Source: Thiobacillus sp.
GTDB taxonomy: Bacteria; Pseudomonadota; Gammaproteobacteria; Burkholderiales; Thiobacillaceae
DNA length: 7,642 nucleotides
Reading direction: 5' to 3'
NCBI GenBank assembly: GCA_018780025.1
Contig: JADMKH010000015.1
Location: 1 to 7,642 of the forward strand
Part shown: positions 1-6,382 of the stretch, piece after piece
Numbering within the stretch: the first letter of the stretch is position 1
Layout: every line of letters begins with the position of its first letter
Notes under the pieces: generated by a model
Databases searched by the model: none
Seen by the model: the letters and a program-made list of their open reading frames with translations, nothing else
What the model was told of the DNA's origin: nothing
Made by a program: the position numbers and the translations under genes

Positions 1-814
1 CAAAGCCGGCGCCGATTATCTGAATACCGGCGAGTGGTCGAAAAAAGCGATCAAGGAAGCGAAAAAATATGGCACGGTGAATGTGGTGGCGAGCAGCGAA
101 GATAAAAACTTCAGCTATGCGCCGACGCAGGATCAGTGGAAGCTCGACACAGGCGCGGCCTACGTGCACTACACGCCGAACGAAACCATTGGCGGCGTGG
201 AGATATTCTGGACCCCCGAAACGGGCAGCGTGCCGCTGGTGGCCGACATGTCGTCGACCATCCTGTCGCGCCCGATCGACGTGTCGAAATTCGGCGTGAT
301 CTACGCCGGCGCGCAAAAGAACATCGGCCCGGCCGGCCTCACCATCGTCATCGTGCGCGATGACCTGATGGGGCAGACCGTGCCGGGCACGCCGACCATG
401 TTCGATTACAAGATCCACGCCGACAACGAGTCGATGTACAACACGCCAGCCACCTTCGCCATGTACACGGCGGGGCTGGTGTTCAAGTGGCTGAAGGCGC
501 GCGGCGGCTTGAGCGCGATGGAAAAAACCAACCGTGAGAAAGCCGGCCTGCTGTATGACGCGCTCGACGCAACGGATTTCTACAATTCGCCCGTCGCCCG
601 CGACAATCGTTCGCTGATGAACGTTCCGTTCACGCTGAAGGATGCCGCGCTCGACGAGGCTTTCCTCAAACTCGCCAAGGAACGCAGTCTGCTGCAGTTG
701 AAAGGCCACCGTTCGGTTGGCGGCATGCGCGCGTCGATCTACAACGCGATGCCGATCGAAGGCGTGCGGGCGCTGGTTGACACCCTGCGCGAGTTCGAGA
801 AAAGCCATGGCTGA
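1..814 (+). CDS. serC: Phosphoserine aminotransferase, 5' truncated by window
   Basis: SerC is a PLP enzyme that transfers an amino group from glutamate to 3-phosphohydroxypyruvate, giving O-phosphoserine. In many proteobacteria it also acts in the DXP-dependent pyridoxal phosphate pathway. The open frame is already running at base 2 and stops at TGA 812-814, so 270 residues are visible. Compared from memory with the ~362-residue E. coli protein, about 90 N-terminal residues lie upstream of the window. The GTG at 77 is an internal valine, not the start. Visible family signatures are the PLP-stacking Trp in TGEW (codon 35-37), HYTPNETIGG, the DMSSTILSRPIDVS segment with its PLP-contacting Asp, the Schiff-base Lys in YAGAQKNIGPAG (codon 317-319), NTPATFAMY, and the C-terminal GHRSVGGMRASIYNAMP. 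The end overlaps the next gene, a phosphoglycerate dehydrogenase that makes SerC's substrate. Identification is very secure. Confidence 0.97.
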   Translation, partial: KAGADYLNTGEWSKKAIKEAKKYGTVNVVASSEDKNFSYAPTQDQWKLDTGAAYVHYTPNETIGGVEIFWTPETGSVPLVADMSSTILSRPIDVSKFGVIYAGAQKNIGPAGLTIVIVRDDLMGQTVPGTPTMFDYKIHADNESMYNTPATFAMYTAGLVFKWLKARGGLSAMEKTNREKAGLLYDALDATDFYNSPVARDNRSLMNVPFTLKDAALDEAFLKLAKERSLLQLKGHRSVGGMRASIYNAMPIEGVRALVDTLREFEKSHG

Positions 815-1985
815 GGCGCGTAAAGTCCTTACCCTTAACGCCATTTCCGCACGCGGTTTGTCGCGCTTGCCGCAGCATTATGTGGTGGGCGGCGATGTGA
901 TGGACCCCGATGCTATTCTGGTGCGCTCGGCCAATATGCACGAGATGGAGATTCCCGCATCGGTGCGCACCATTGGTCGCGCGGGTGCGGGCACCAACAA
1001 CATTCCGGTTAAAAAGCTGTCCGAGCGCGGTGTGCCGGTGTTCAACGCGCCGGGCGCCAACGCCAATGCGGTCAAAGAGTTGGTGGTGGCCGGCATGTTG
1101 ATGGGCGCGCGCAACCTGGTGCCCGCATCCCGGTTTGTCGAAGGCTTGTCAGGCTCCGACGAAGAAATGCACCAGGCAACCGAGGCCGGCAAAAAACAGT
1201 TCGCGGGCATGGAATTGCCGGGCCGTACCCTTGGAGTCATCGGTTTGGGCGCAATTGGCTCTTACATTGCTGAAGCCGCGATCAAGCTGGGCATGAACGT
1301 GGTGGGCTTTGATCCGGCGATCACGGTGGATGCCGCCTGGCGGCTGCCATCGCAAGTCAAGCGTGCCGAGAGCGTGGAAGATGTGCTGCGGCAGGCCGAT
1401 TTTGTGACCCTGCATGTGCCGCTGCTGGATTCGACCCGCAATCTCATCAATGCGCAGCGTATCGAGGTGATGCGTCCGCGCGCCGTGTTGCTGAACTTCG
1501 CGCGTGAAGGCGTGGTGGATAACGCTGCCGTGGTTGAAGCGCTCGACGCCAACAAGCTGCATGCCTACATCTGTGATTTCCCCGCCAATGCGTTGAATCG
1601 CCATCCCAAAGTGGTGGCGCTACCGCACCTGGGCGCGAGCACCTCGGAAGCCGAGGAAAACTGTGCGGTGATGGTGGCCGAGCAGGTGGCGGACTATCTG
1701 GAAAACGGCAATATCCAGAACGCCGTCAATTTCCCCAACGTCAGCATGCCGCGCGAATCCGACTATCGCATCGCGATAGCCAATGCCAACGTGCCCAACA
1801 TGGTGAGCCAGATTTCGTCTGTCCTGGCCGCTGCCGGGATCAATATCCACAACATGGTCAACAAGTCCAGGGGCGACATGGCGTATACGCTGGTGGATGT
1901 AGACAGCGCCGTACCTTCCGCGGTGATCCAACTGCTCGCGGCGATTAGCGGTGTGCTTGCCGTGCGCAACCTGCCTGCGGCCTGA
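807..1985 (+). CDS. serA: D-3-phosphoglycerate dehydrogenase, short ACT-domain type
   Basis: This gene predicts an NAD-dependent oxidation of 3-phosphoglycerate to 3-phosphohydroxypyruvate, the first step of serine synthesis. I choose ATG 807 (392 aa), which overlaps the serC stop by 8 bases. The frame is open further upstream (to 717), but that part lies inside serC and encodes no family sequence. GAGA at 797-800 is a modest ribosome binding site. Domains: the first part of the substrate domain at about 1-100 (RAGAGTNNIP 58-67, NAPGANANAVKE 80-91), the Rossmann domain at about 100-275 with GLGAIG 146-151, and a C-terminal ACT domain at about 319-392. Catalytic Arg233 (NFAREG) and His274 (PHLGAST) are present. 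The usual Glu of the 'DVFxxEP' motif is not: the segment reads CDFPANAL (257-264). The same CDFP/TDFP form occurs in a clade of short dehydrogenases annotated as 3-phosphoglycerate dehydrogenase family. In the ACT domain, Asn328 and Asn346 align with two serine-binding Asn of E. coli SerA. The serC neighbour supports the role. The family is certain; the exact substrate is inferred. Confidence 0.88.
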   Translation: MAEARKVLTLNAISARGLSRLPQHYVVGGDVMDPDAILVRSANMHEMEIPASVRTIGRAGAGTNNIPVKKLSERGVPVFNAPGANANAVKELVVAGMLMGARNLVPASRFVEGLSGSDEEMHQATEAGKKQFAGMELPGRTLGVIGLGAIGSYIAEAAIKLGMNVVGFDPAITVDAAWRLPSQVKRAESVEDVLRQADFVTLHVPLLDSTRNLINAQRIEVMRPRAVLLNFAREGVVDNAAVVEALDANKLHAYICDFPANALNRHPKVVALPHLGASTSEAEENCAVMVAEQVADYLENGNIQNAVNFPNVSMPRESDYRIAIANANVPNMVSQISSVLAAAGINIHNMVNKSRGDMAYTLVDVDSAVPSAVIQLLAAISGVLAVRNLPAA

Positions 1986-1987
1986 CC

Positions 1988-3070
1988 ATGGACGAAGACC
2001 TGAAGGCGCTGCGCGCGCGCATTGACGGCATCGATGACGCTATTCTGAAGCTGGTGTCGGAACGTGCAGGCATTGCCCAGCAGGTGGGCCATACCAAGAA
2101 TGGCGAGAAAATCTATCGCCCGGAGCGCGAAGCGCAGATAGTGCGACGTTTGCGCGAAAATAACCCCGGCCCCTTGTCGGGCGAAGTGGTTGAGCGCCTG
2201 ATACGCGAGATCATCTCGGCCTGTCGCGCACTGGAGCAAATCACCCGGATTGCCTATCTCGGCCCTGCCGGCACCTTTAGCCAGCAGGCCGTGCACAAGC
2301 ATTTTGGTCACGAGGCCGAAGCAATTGCCGAGGCCGACATTGACAGCTGCTTTCACGCGGTGGAAACCGGCCGCGCCGATTTTGCCGTGGTGCCGGTGGA
2401 GAACTCAACCGAAGGCGCGGTGGGGCGCACACTCGACCTCATTGTGTCCAGTTCGCTCAAGATCTGCAGCGAGGTGATGCTGCCGATTCACCAGACCCTG
2501 ATGCGCGCCAAGTTGACTCATTCACGTGCCAGCCTGGATGGGATTGTTCGTGTCTATGGCCATGCGCAATCGCTCGCACAATGCCAGCAATGGCTTAACC
2601 GCCATCTGCCCAGGGCGGAACGCATCAGCGTGGTGAGCAACAGTGAAGGCGCGCGACTGGCCGCGGAAGAGCCGGATGCCGCGACGCTGGGATCGGAAGC
2701 TGCCGCCGAGTTGTACGGTCTCGTTGTGGTGGAAGCACGTGTTGAGGATGAGGTCAGCAATACCACGCGTTTTCTGGTGCTGGGGCTGACCGATGCCGCC
2801 CCGTCCGGATGCGATAAAACTTCTTTGGTGATGGGTGCGCAGAATCAGCCGGGATCGGTGGTCAGGCTGCTGCAACCGTTTGCCGAAGCCGGCATTTCTA
2901 TGAGTAAATTTGAATCGCGCCCGGCGCGTTCCAGCAACTGGGAATATCTGTTTTTCGTTGTCTGCAACGCGCACCGCAAGGATCCTGAAATGGTGGCTGC
3001 ACTGGCCGAGATCGAAGCGCGCGCAGCATTCCTCAAAGTACTCGGTTCATACCCCGCCGCTTCAGCATGA
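1988..3070 (+). CDS. pheA: Bifunctional chorismate mutase / prephenate dehydratase (P-protein)
   Basis: The P-protein rearranges chorismate to prephenate, then decarboxylates and dehydrates it to phenylpyruvate, committing carbon to phenylalanine. It is 360 aa, a normal length. ATG 1988 lies 2 bases after the serA-like stop and has no clear Shine-Dalgarno, which suggests translational coupling. Domain order: AroQ chorismate mutase at about 1-88, prephenate dehydratase at about 88-267, ACT regulatory domain at about 278-355. By manual alignment with the E. coli mutase, Arg9, Arg26, Lys37, Arg47 and Glu48 match catalytic residues, and Glu83 sits where E. coli has Gln88. Dehydratase signatures are YLGPAGTFS (90-98), VPVENSTEGAVG (135-146) and the catalytic TRF (260-262). 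The ACT domain has PGSVVRLL (288-295, equivalent to the GALV motif) and ESRP (309-312). Together these form the phenylalanine-binding site, so feedback inhibition by Phe is expected. The stop overlaps the hisC start as ATGA. Confidence 0.97.
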   Translation: MDEDLKALRARIDGIDDAILKLVSERAGIAQQVGHTKNGEKIYRPEREAQIVRRLRENNPGPLSGEVVERLIREIISACRALEQITRIAYLGPAGTFSQQAVHKHFGHEAEAIAEADIDSCFHAVETGRADFAVVPVENSTEGAVGRTLDLIVSSSLKICSEVMLPIHQTLMRAKLTHSRASLDGIVRVYGHAQSLAQCQQWLNRHLPRAERISVVSNSEGARLAAEEPDAATLGSEAAAELYGLVVVEARVEDEVSNTTRFLVLGLTDAAPSGCDKTSLVMGAQNQPGSVVRLLQPFAEAGISMSKFESRPARSSNWEYLFFVVCNAHRKDPEMVAALAEIEARAAFLKVLGSYPAASA

Positions 3071-4233
3071 ATGGTTGCGACGTAACGTGTATTGGTCTGG
3101 CTCCAGCCAACGTGCGCGCCATTGCCCCTTACCAGCCCGGCAAACCCATTTCCGAATTGGCGCGCGAACTGGGCTTGAACGAGGCCGATATCGTCAAGCT
3201 GGCGTCGAATGAGAATCCGCTCGGCCCCAGCCCCATGGCGCTGGCGGCGGCACAGGATGCCCTGCACGATATGGCCTTGTACCCGGATGGCGCCGGCTTC
3301 GCATTGAAGACCAGGCTGTCTGGCAAGCTGGGTGTGGCGGCGAACCAGATCGTGTTGGGCAACGGCTCGAACGATGTATTGGACATGGCCGCACGCGCTT
3401 TCCTCACCGCAGGCACGTCCTCGATTTATGCGCAGCACGCCTTTGCGGTGTACCCGATCGCCACGCAAACTGCGGGCGCGCAGGGCATCGCGGTGGCGGC
3501 AAAGAATTATGGCCATGACCTGACTGCCATGCGCGCAGCGATACGCAACGACACCCGCGTACTGTGGATTGCCAACCCCAACAATCCAACCGGCACTTTT
3601 TTGCCGTGGACCGAGATCGAGGCGTTTCTCGAAACCGTACCGCCGCAGGTACTGGTGGTGCTGGACGAAGCCTATGGCGAGTATCTGCCGCCGGCCGAGC
3701 GGTGCGACACCGCGGCCTGGCTGGCGCGGTTTCCTAATTTGCTGATCAGCCGTACCTTTTCAAAAGCCTATGGATTGGCTGGGTTGCGTGTCGGCTATGG
3801 GATCGGGAACGCCGACGTCATCGATTTATTGGACCGCGTGCGTCACCCCTTTAATGTCAACGCGCCTGCGCTTGCTGCAGCCGAGGCAGCGCTCGACGAT
3901 GTTGAATTCCTCGCGCGCAGCTATGCCCTGAATAGCGCAGGCATGGCACAACTGGTTGCGGGCTTGGCCGAAATCGGGATTGAAACGGTGCCGTCCAGAG
4001 GCAATTTCCTGCTGGCCAAAGTGGGCGATGCAGCGCGGGTCAATGCTGAACTGCTCAAGCGCGGCATGATCGTGCGCCCGGTTGCCAATTACGGTCTGCC
4101 GGAATTTCTGCGCGTGTCAGTCGGCCTGGCCGGGCAGAACGCCCGTTTCCTCGAAGCATTGAGCGTGGTTCTTGCCGCTTTAGCGGCTTTAGAACCACGG
4201 CCTGACCCTTGCGGTCGGAAAGCCTGCCTGTGA
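3067..4233 (+). CDS. hisC: Histidinol-phosphate aminotransferase
   Basis: HisC is a fold-type I PLP aminotransferase that interconverts imidazole-acetol phosphate and histidinol phosphate in histidine synthesis. Copies in this operon position are often also active on aromatic keto acids. ATG 3067 shares ATGA with the pheA stop; no strong ribosome binding site is visible. The protein is 388 aa. Visible signatures are LAPANVRAIAPYQPGKPI (11-28), LASNENPLGPSP (45-56), NPNNPTG (170-176), LDEAYGEY (199-206), the PLP Lys233 in SRTFSKAYGLAGLRVGYG with Arg241 in the same block, and Arg349 in FLRVSVG, the substrate-carboxylate Arg. The family normally ends soon after the NARFLEAL segment (358-365). 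Here roughly 15-20 extra residues, AALAALEPRPDPCGRKACL, are encoded by a hairpin-forming sequence and are probably not part of the fold. The other his genes are not in the window. HisC rather than a generic aminotransferase is supported by the motifs and the gene order. Confidence 0.94.
   Translation: MNGCDVTCIGLAPANVRAIAPYQPGKPISELARELGLNEADIVKLASNENPLGPSPMALAAAQDALHDMALYPDGAGFALKTRLSGKLGVAANQIVLGNGSNDVLDMAARAFLTAGTSSIYAQHAFAVYPIATQTAGAQGIAVAAKNYGHDLTAMRAAIRNDTRVLWIANPNNPTGTFLPWTEIEAFLETVPPQVLVVLDEAYGEYLPPAERCDTAAWLARFPNLLISRTFSKAYGLAGLRVGYGIGNADVIDLLDRVRHPFNVNAPALAAAEAALDDVEFLARSYALNSAGMAQLVAGLAEIGIETVPSRGNFLLAKVGDAARVNAELLKRGMIVRPVANYGLPEFLRVSVGLAGQNARFLEALSVVLAALAALEPRPDPCGRKACL
4164..4199 (+). 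repeat. Perfect inverted repeat / two-part hairpin at the hisC-tyrA junction
   Basis: The left arm CGTGGTTCT (4164-4172) is exactly complementary to AGAACCACG (4191-4199). Inside it a second perfect stem, GCCGC (4174-4178) with GCGGC (4183-4187), closes a TTTA tetraloop. The two stems are separated only by T on one side and TTT on the other, so the RNA should fold into one stable stem of 14 pairs with a small internal loop. A weaker hairpin follows: GACC (4204-4207) with GGTC (4213-4216), optionally extended by GGC/GCC (4199-4201, 4222-4224). The structure lies within the hisC tail and ends about 30 bases before the tyrA start. No T-run follows on either strand, so a simple terminator is unlikely. 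It could be a REP-like repeat, an mRNA stability element or a translation-control element; the function is inferred. Confidence 0.75.
4217..4222 (+). promoter_or_regulatory. Ribosome binding site that sets the tyrA start
   Basis: GGAAAG lies 7 bases before GTG 4230. It supports that GTG over the TTG at 4209 or the CTG at 4224. It falls next to or inside the 3' arm of the weaker hairpin (4199-4224), so its accessibility may depend on ribosomes finishing hisC. Confidence 0.6.
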
Positions 4234-5096
4234 TTATCGAAAAACTCGCCATCGTCGGCACCGGTCTCATCGGCGGTTCATTTGCTTTAGCCCTGAAACA
4301 GGCGGGTGCCGTGGGTGAGGTGCTGGGTGTGGGTCGAAATGCCTCCAGCCTGGCGCATGCCCGGCAACTCGGCCTGATTGACCGCGCCGTGGACTGGGCT
4401 GCTGCCGGGCAGGCCGACTGCATCCTGCTGGCGATACCGGTGGGCGATACCGAAGCGGCGTTGACGCAGCTGTTACCGCATCTGAAGGCCGGCGCCGTCA
4501 TCACCGATGCCGGCAGCACCAAGGGCAATGTCATCGTGGCCGCACGAGCGGGCTTGAAAGCGCGTTTTTGCGATTTTGTGCCCGGCCACCCGATCGCCGG
4601 CTCCGAACAGAGCGGCCCCCTGGCTGCGCGCGCCGACCTGTATCAAGCCAGGAAAGTGGTCCTGACCCCGGAACCCGATACCCGCGCATCTGCACTGGCA
4701 ATGGTGCAGGCCTTGTGGGGGGCAACAGGCGCACAGGTGGAAACCCTGAATGCCGCTTTGCACGACCGCATCTTTGCTGCGGTAAGCCATTTGCCGCATC
4801 TTGCAGCATTTGCATTGGTGGACGAACTGGCGTGTCGCGCGGATAGCGATGCCTTCTTCCGCTTTGCCGCCAGCGGTTTCCGCGATTTCACCCGCATTGC
4901 GGGCAGCAGCCCTGAGATGTGGCGCGATATCGCGCTGGCGAATCGGGAGGCGCTGTTGATCGAACTGGACGCCTACCTCACGGCTTTGCAAGCGTTGCGT
5001 CAGTCGGTGGCGGCAGGTGATGCCGATGCATTACTGGAAATGTTTTCGCGTGCCCGTGCTGCCCGTGAAAACTGGATGAAGACACAGGACGTTTAA
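4230..5096 (+). CDS. tyrA: Prephenate/arogenate dehydrogenase
   Basis: TyrA oxidatively decarboxylates prephenate to 4-hydroxyphenylpyruvate, or arogenate to tyrosine, as the committed step to tyrosine. I choose GTG 4230 (288 aa): it shares GTGA with the hisC stop, has a GGAAAG ribosome binding site, and begins directly before the Rossmann strand. Signatures are the dinucleotide loop GTGLIGGS (10-17), DAGSTKG (93-99), GHPIAGSEQSG (119-129) with His120 matching the catalytic His of the family, HDRIFAAVSHLPH, and GFRDFTRIAGSSPEMW toward the C-terminus. There is no fused chorismate mutase, unlike the enterobacterial T-protein, and no ACT domain, so no built-in tyrosine sensor is evident. After the second beta strand the sequence is GVGRN (33-37). 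Arg36 in place of an acidic residue hints at NADP use. Whether prephenate or arogenate is preferred cannot be read from the sequence. The stop overlaps aroA by 1 base (TAATG). Confidence 0.95.
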   Translation: MIIEKLAIVGTGLIGGSFALALKQAGAVGEVLGVGRNASSLAHARQLGLIDRAVDWAAAGQADCILLAIPVGDTEAALTQLLPHLKAGAVITDAGSTKGNVIVAARAGLKARFCDFVPGHPIAGSEQSGPLAARADLYQARKVVLTPEPDTRASALAMVQALWGATGAQVETLNAALHDRIFAAVSHLPHLAAFALVDELACRADSDAFFRFAASGFRDFTRIAGSSPEMWRDIALANREALLIELDAYLTALQALRQSVAAGDADALLEMFSRARAARENWMKTQDV

Positions 5097-6382
5097 TGGA
5101 CTTTCTCGATTTACCCGCTTGCAGTCAGGCCAGCGGCACGGTGCGCCTGCCAGGCTCCAAAAGCATTTCCAATCGTGTGCTGTTGCTGGCTGCGCTGGCA
5201 GATGGCATAACCGACGTATACGACCTGCTCGATTCCGACGACACGCAGCACATGCTGGCGGCCCTGCGTGCGTTGGGTGTGGGGGTGGAAGACTGCGGCG
5301 GCAATCACTGGCGGATCAGTGGCGTTGAGGGCGTATTTCCGATCAGGCAGGCCGAGTTGTTTTTGGGGAACGCCGGTACGGCGTTCCGCCCGCTCACAGC
5401 TGCACTGGCGCTATCCGGCGGCGAATACTTGCTGAAAGGCGTGGGGCGCATGCACGAGCGGCCGATCGGCGATCTGGTCGACGCGCTCAAGCAACTCGGC
5501 GCGCAGATCGACTATCTGGGCAAGCCGGGGTTTCCGCCGTTGCAACTTCATCCATCCATCCAGGCGGGCGACTGTGCACAGGTGCGCGGCAATGTGTCGA
5601 GCCAGTTTCTGACAGGCCTGCTGATGGCGCTTCCGCTGCGTCGCAGAACCACCACGATCGAGGTGGTCGGCGAACTGATTTCCAAACCCTACATCGGCAT
5701 TACGCTGGCGATGCTGAGGCGTTTTGGCATTGCGGTAGAACAAGACGGCTGGCAAAAATTCACGGTGGCAGCCGACGCGCGCTATCGCAGCCCGGGCGAC
5801 ATTTATGTTGAAGGCGACGCCTCTTCGGCATCCTATTTTCTGGCGGCAGGCGCCATCGGCGGCGGCCCGGTGCGGGTTGAAGGCGTGGGGCAGGACAGTG
5901 TCCAGGGCGATGTGCGTTTTGTCGATGCACTGGCGTTGATGGGCGCGCAGATCGAGCTGGGGCCGAACTGGATCGAGGCGCGTGCGCCGAAGTCGGGGCG
6001 GCTGAAAGCCATCGATCTGGACTGCAACCACATTCCCGATGCGGCGATGACGCTGGCGGTGGCGGCGCTGTTTGCCGATGGCGTGACCACACTCAGCAAT
6101 ATTGCCAGTTGGCGGGTGAAAGAAACCGACCGCATCGCGGCAATGGCAACCGAACTGCGCAAAGTCGGTGCGACAGTGGAAGAGGGCGCGGATTACATCC
6201 GCATCACGCCGCCTCCGCAACTCACGCCCAACGCCGTCATCGATACCTACGACGATCACCGGATGGCGATGTGTCTGTCGCTGGTGACGCTCGGCGGCGT
6301 GCCTGTGCGTATCAATGAGCCGGGCTGCGTGGCGAAAACGTTCCCGGATTATTTCCAGTGTTTCGCCGGAATTGCCCAATGA
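5096..6382 (+). CDS. aroA: 3-phosphoshikimate 1-carboxyvinyltransferase (EPSP synthase)
   Basis: AroA transfers the enolpyruvyl group of PEP to shikimate 3-phosphate, the sixth shikimate-pathway step, and is the target of glyphosate. It is 428 aa, the full family length, built of two inverse alpha/beta domains. ATG 5096 overlaps the tyrA stop in TAATG, with AGGA (5086-5089) as ribosome binding site 6 bases upstream. Motifs: LPGSKSISNR (18-27) with Lys22, GNAGTAFRPL (91-100) with Gly94, Arg98 and Pro99, ERPIGDLVDAL (121-131), SSQFLTGLLMALP (168-180), EGDASSASYFLA (239-250), NHIPDAAMT (311-319) with catalytic Asp315, KETDR (342-346) with Glu343, and TYDDHRMAM (384-392). The intact GNAGTAxRPL loop resembles glyphosate-sensitive class I enzymes; that sensitivity is an inference. 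The gene is separate from tyrA, not fused to it as reported in pseudomonads. It overlaps cmk by ATGA. Confidence 0.98.
   Translation: MDFLDLPACSQASGTVRLPGSKSISNRVLLLAALADGITDVYDLLDSDDTQHMLAALRALGVGVEDCGGNHWRISGVEGVFPIRQAELFLGNAGTAFRPLTAALALSGGEYLLKGVGRMHERPIGDLVDALKQLGAQIDYLGKPGFPPLQLHPSIQAGDCAQVRGNVSSQFLTGLLMALPLRRRTTTIEVVGELISKPYIGITLAMLRRFGIAVEQDGWQKFTVAADARYRSPGDIYVEGDASSASYFLAAGAIGGGPVRVEGVGQDSVQGDVRFVDALALMGAQIELGPNWIEARAPKSGRLKAIDLDCNHIPDAAMTLAVAALFADGVTTLSNIASWRVKETDRIAAMATELRKVGATVEEGADYIRITPPPQLTPNAVIDTYDDHRMAMCLSLVTLGGVPVRINEPGCVAKTFPDYFQCFAGIAQ

Noticed and set aside
717..806. Upstream extension of the serA-like frame
   Set aside because: These codons are inside serC, give an Arg/Cys-rich sequence unlike the family, and ATG 807 begins exactly where family similarity begins.
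1763..2356. A 197-codon minus-strand frame across the serA-pheA junction
   Set aside because: It covers two well-identified genes on the other strand, has no recognisable motif and reads as a shadow frame.
4164..4199. The hisC-tyrA hairpin as an intrinsic terminator
   Set aside because: No U-tract follows on either strand, and it lies inside coding sequence of a tightly packed operon, so it is kept only as a repeat or RNA structure.
4209..4229. TTG 4209 as an earlier tyrA start
   Set aside because: GTG 4230 has a well-placed GGAAAG, shares GTGA with the hisC stop, and begins right before the Rossmann strand.
5411..6379. A 322-codon open frame on the minus strand opposite aroA
   Set aside because: It lies entirely antisense to a clearly real aroA, is rich in His and Arg as expected from a reverse frame of GC-rich coding DNA, and shows no domain signature.
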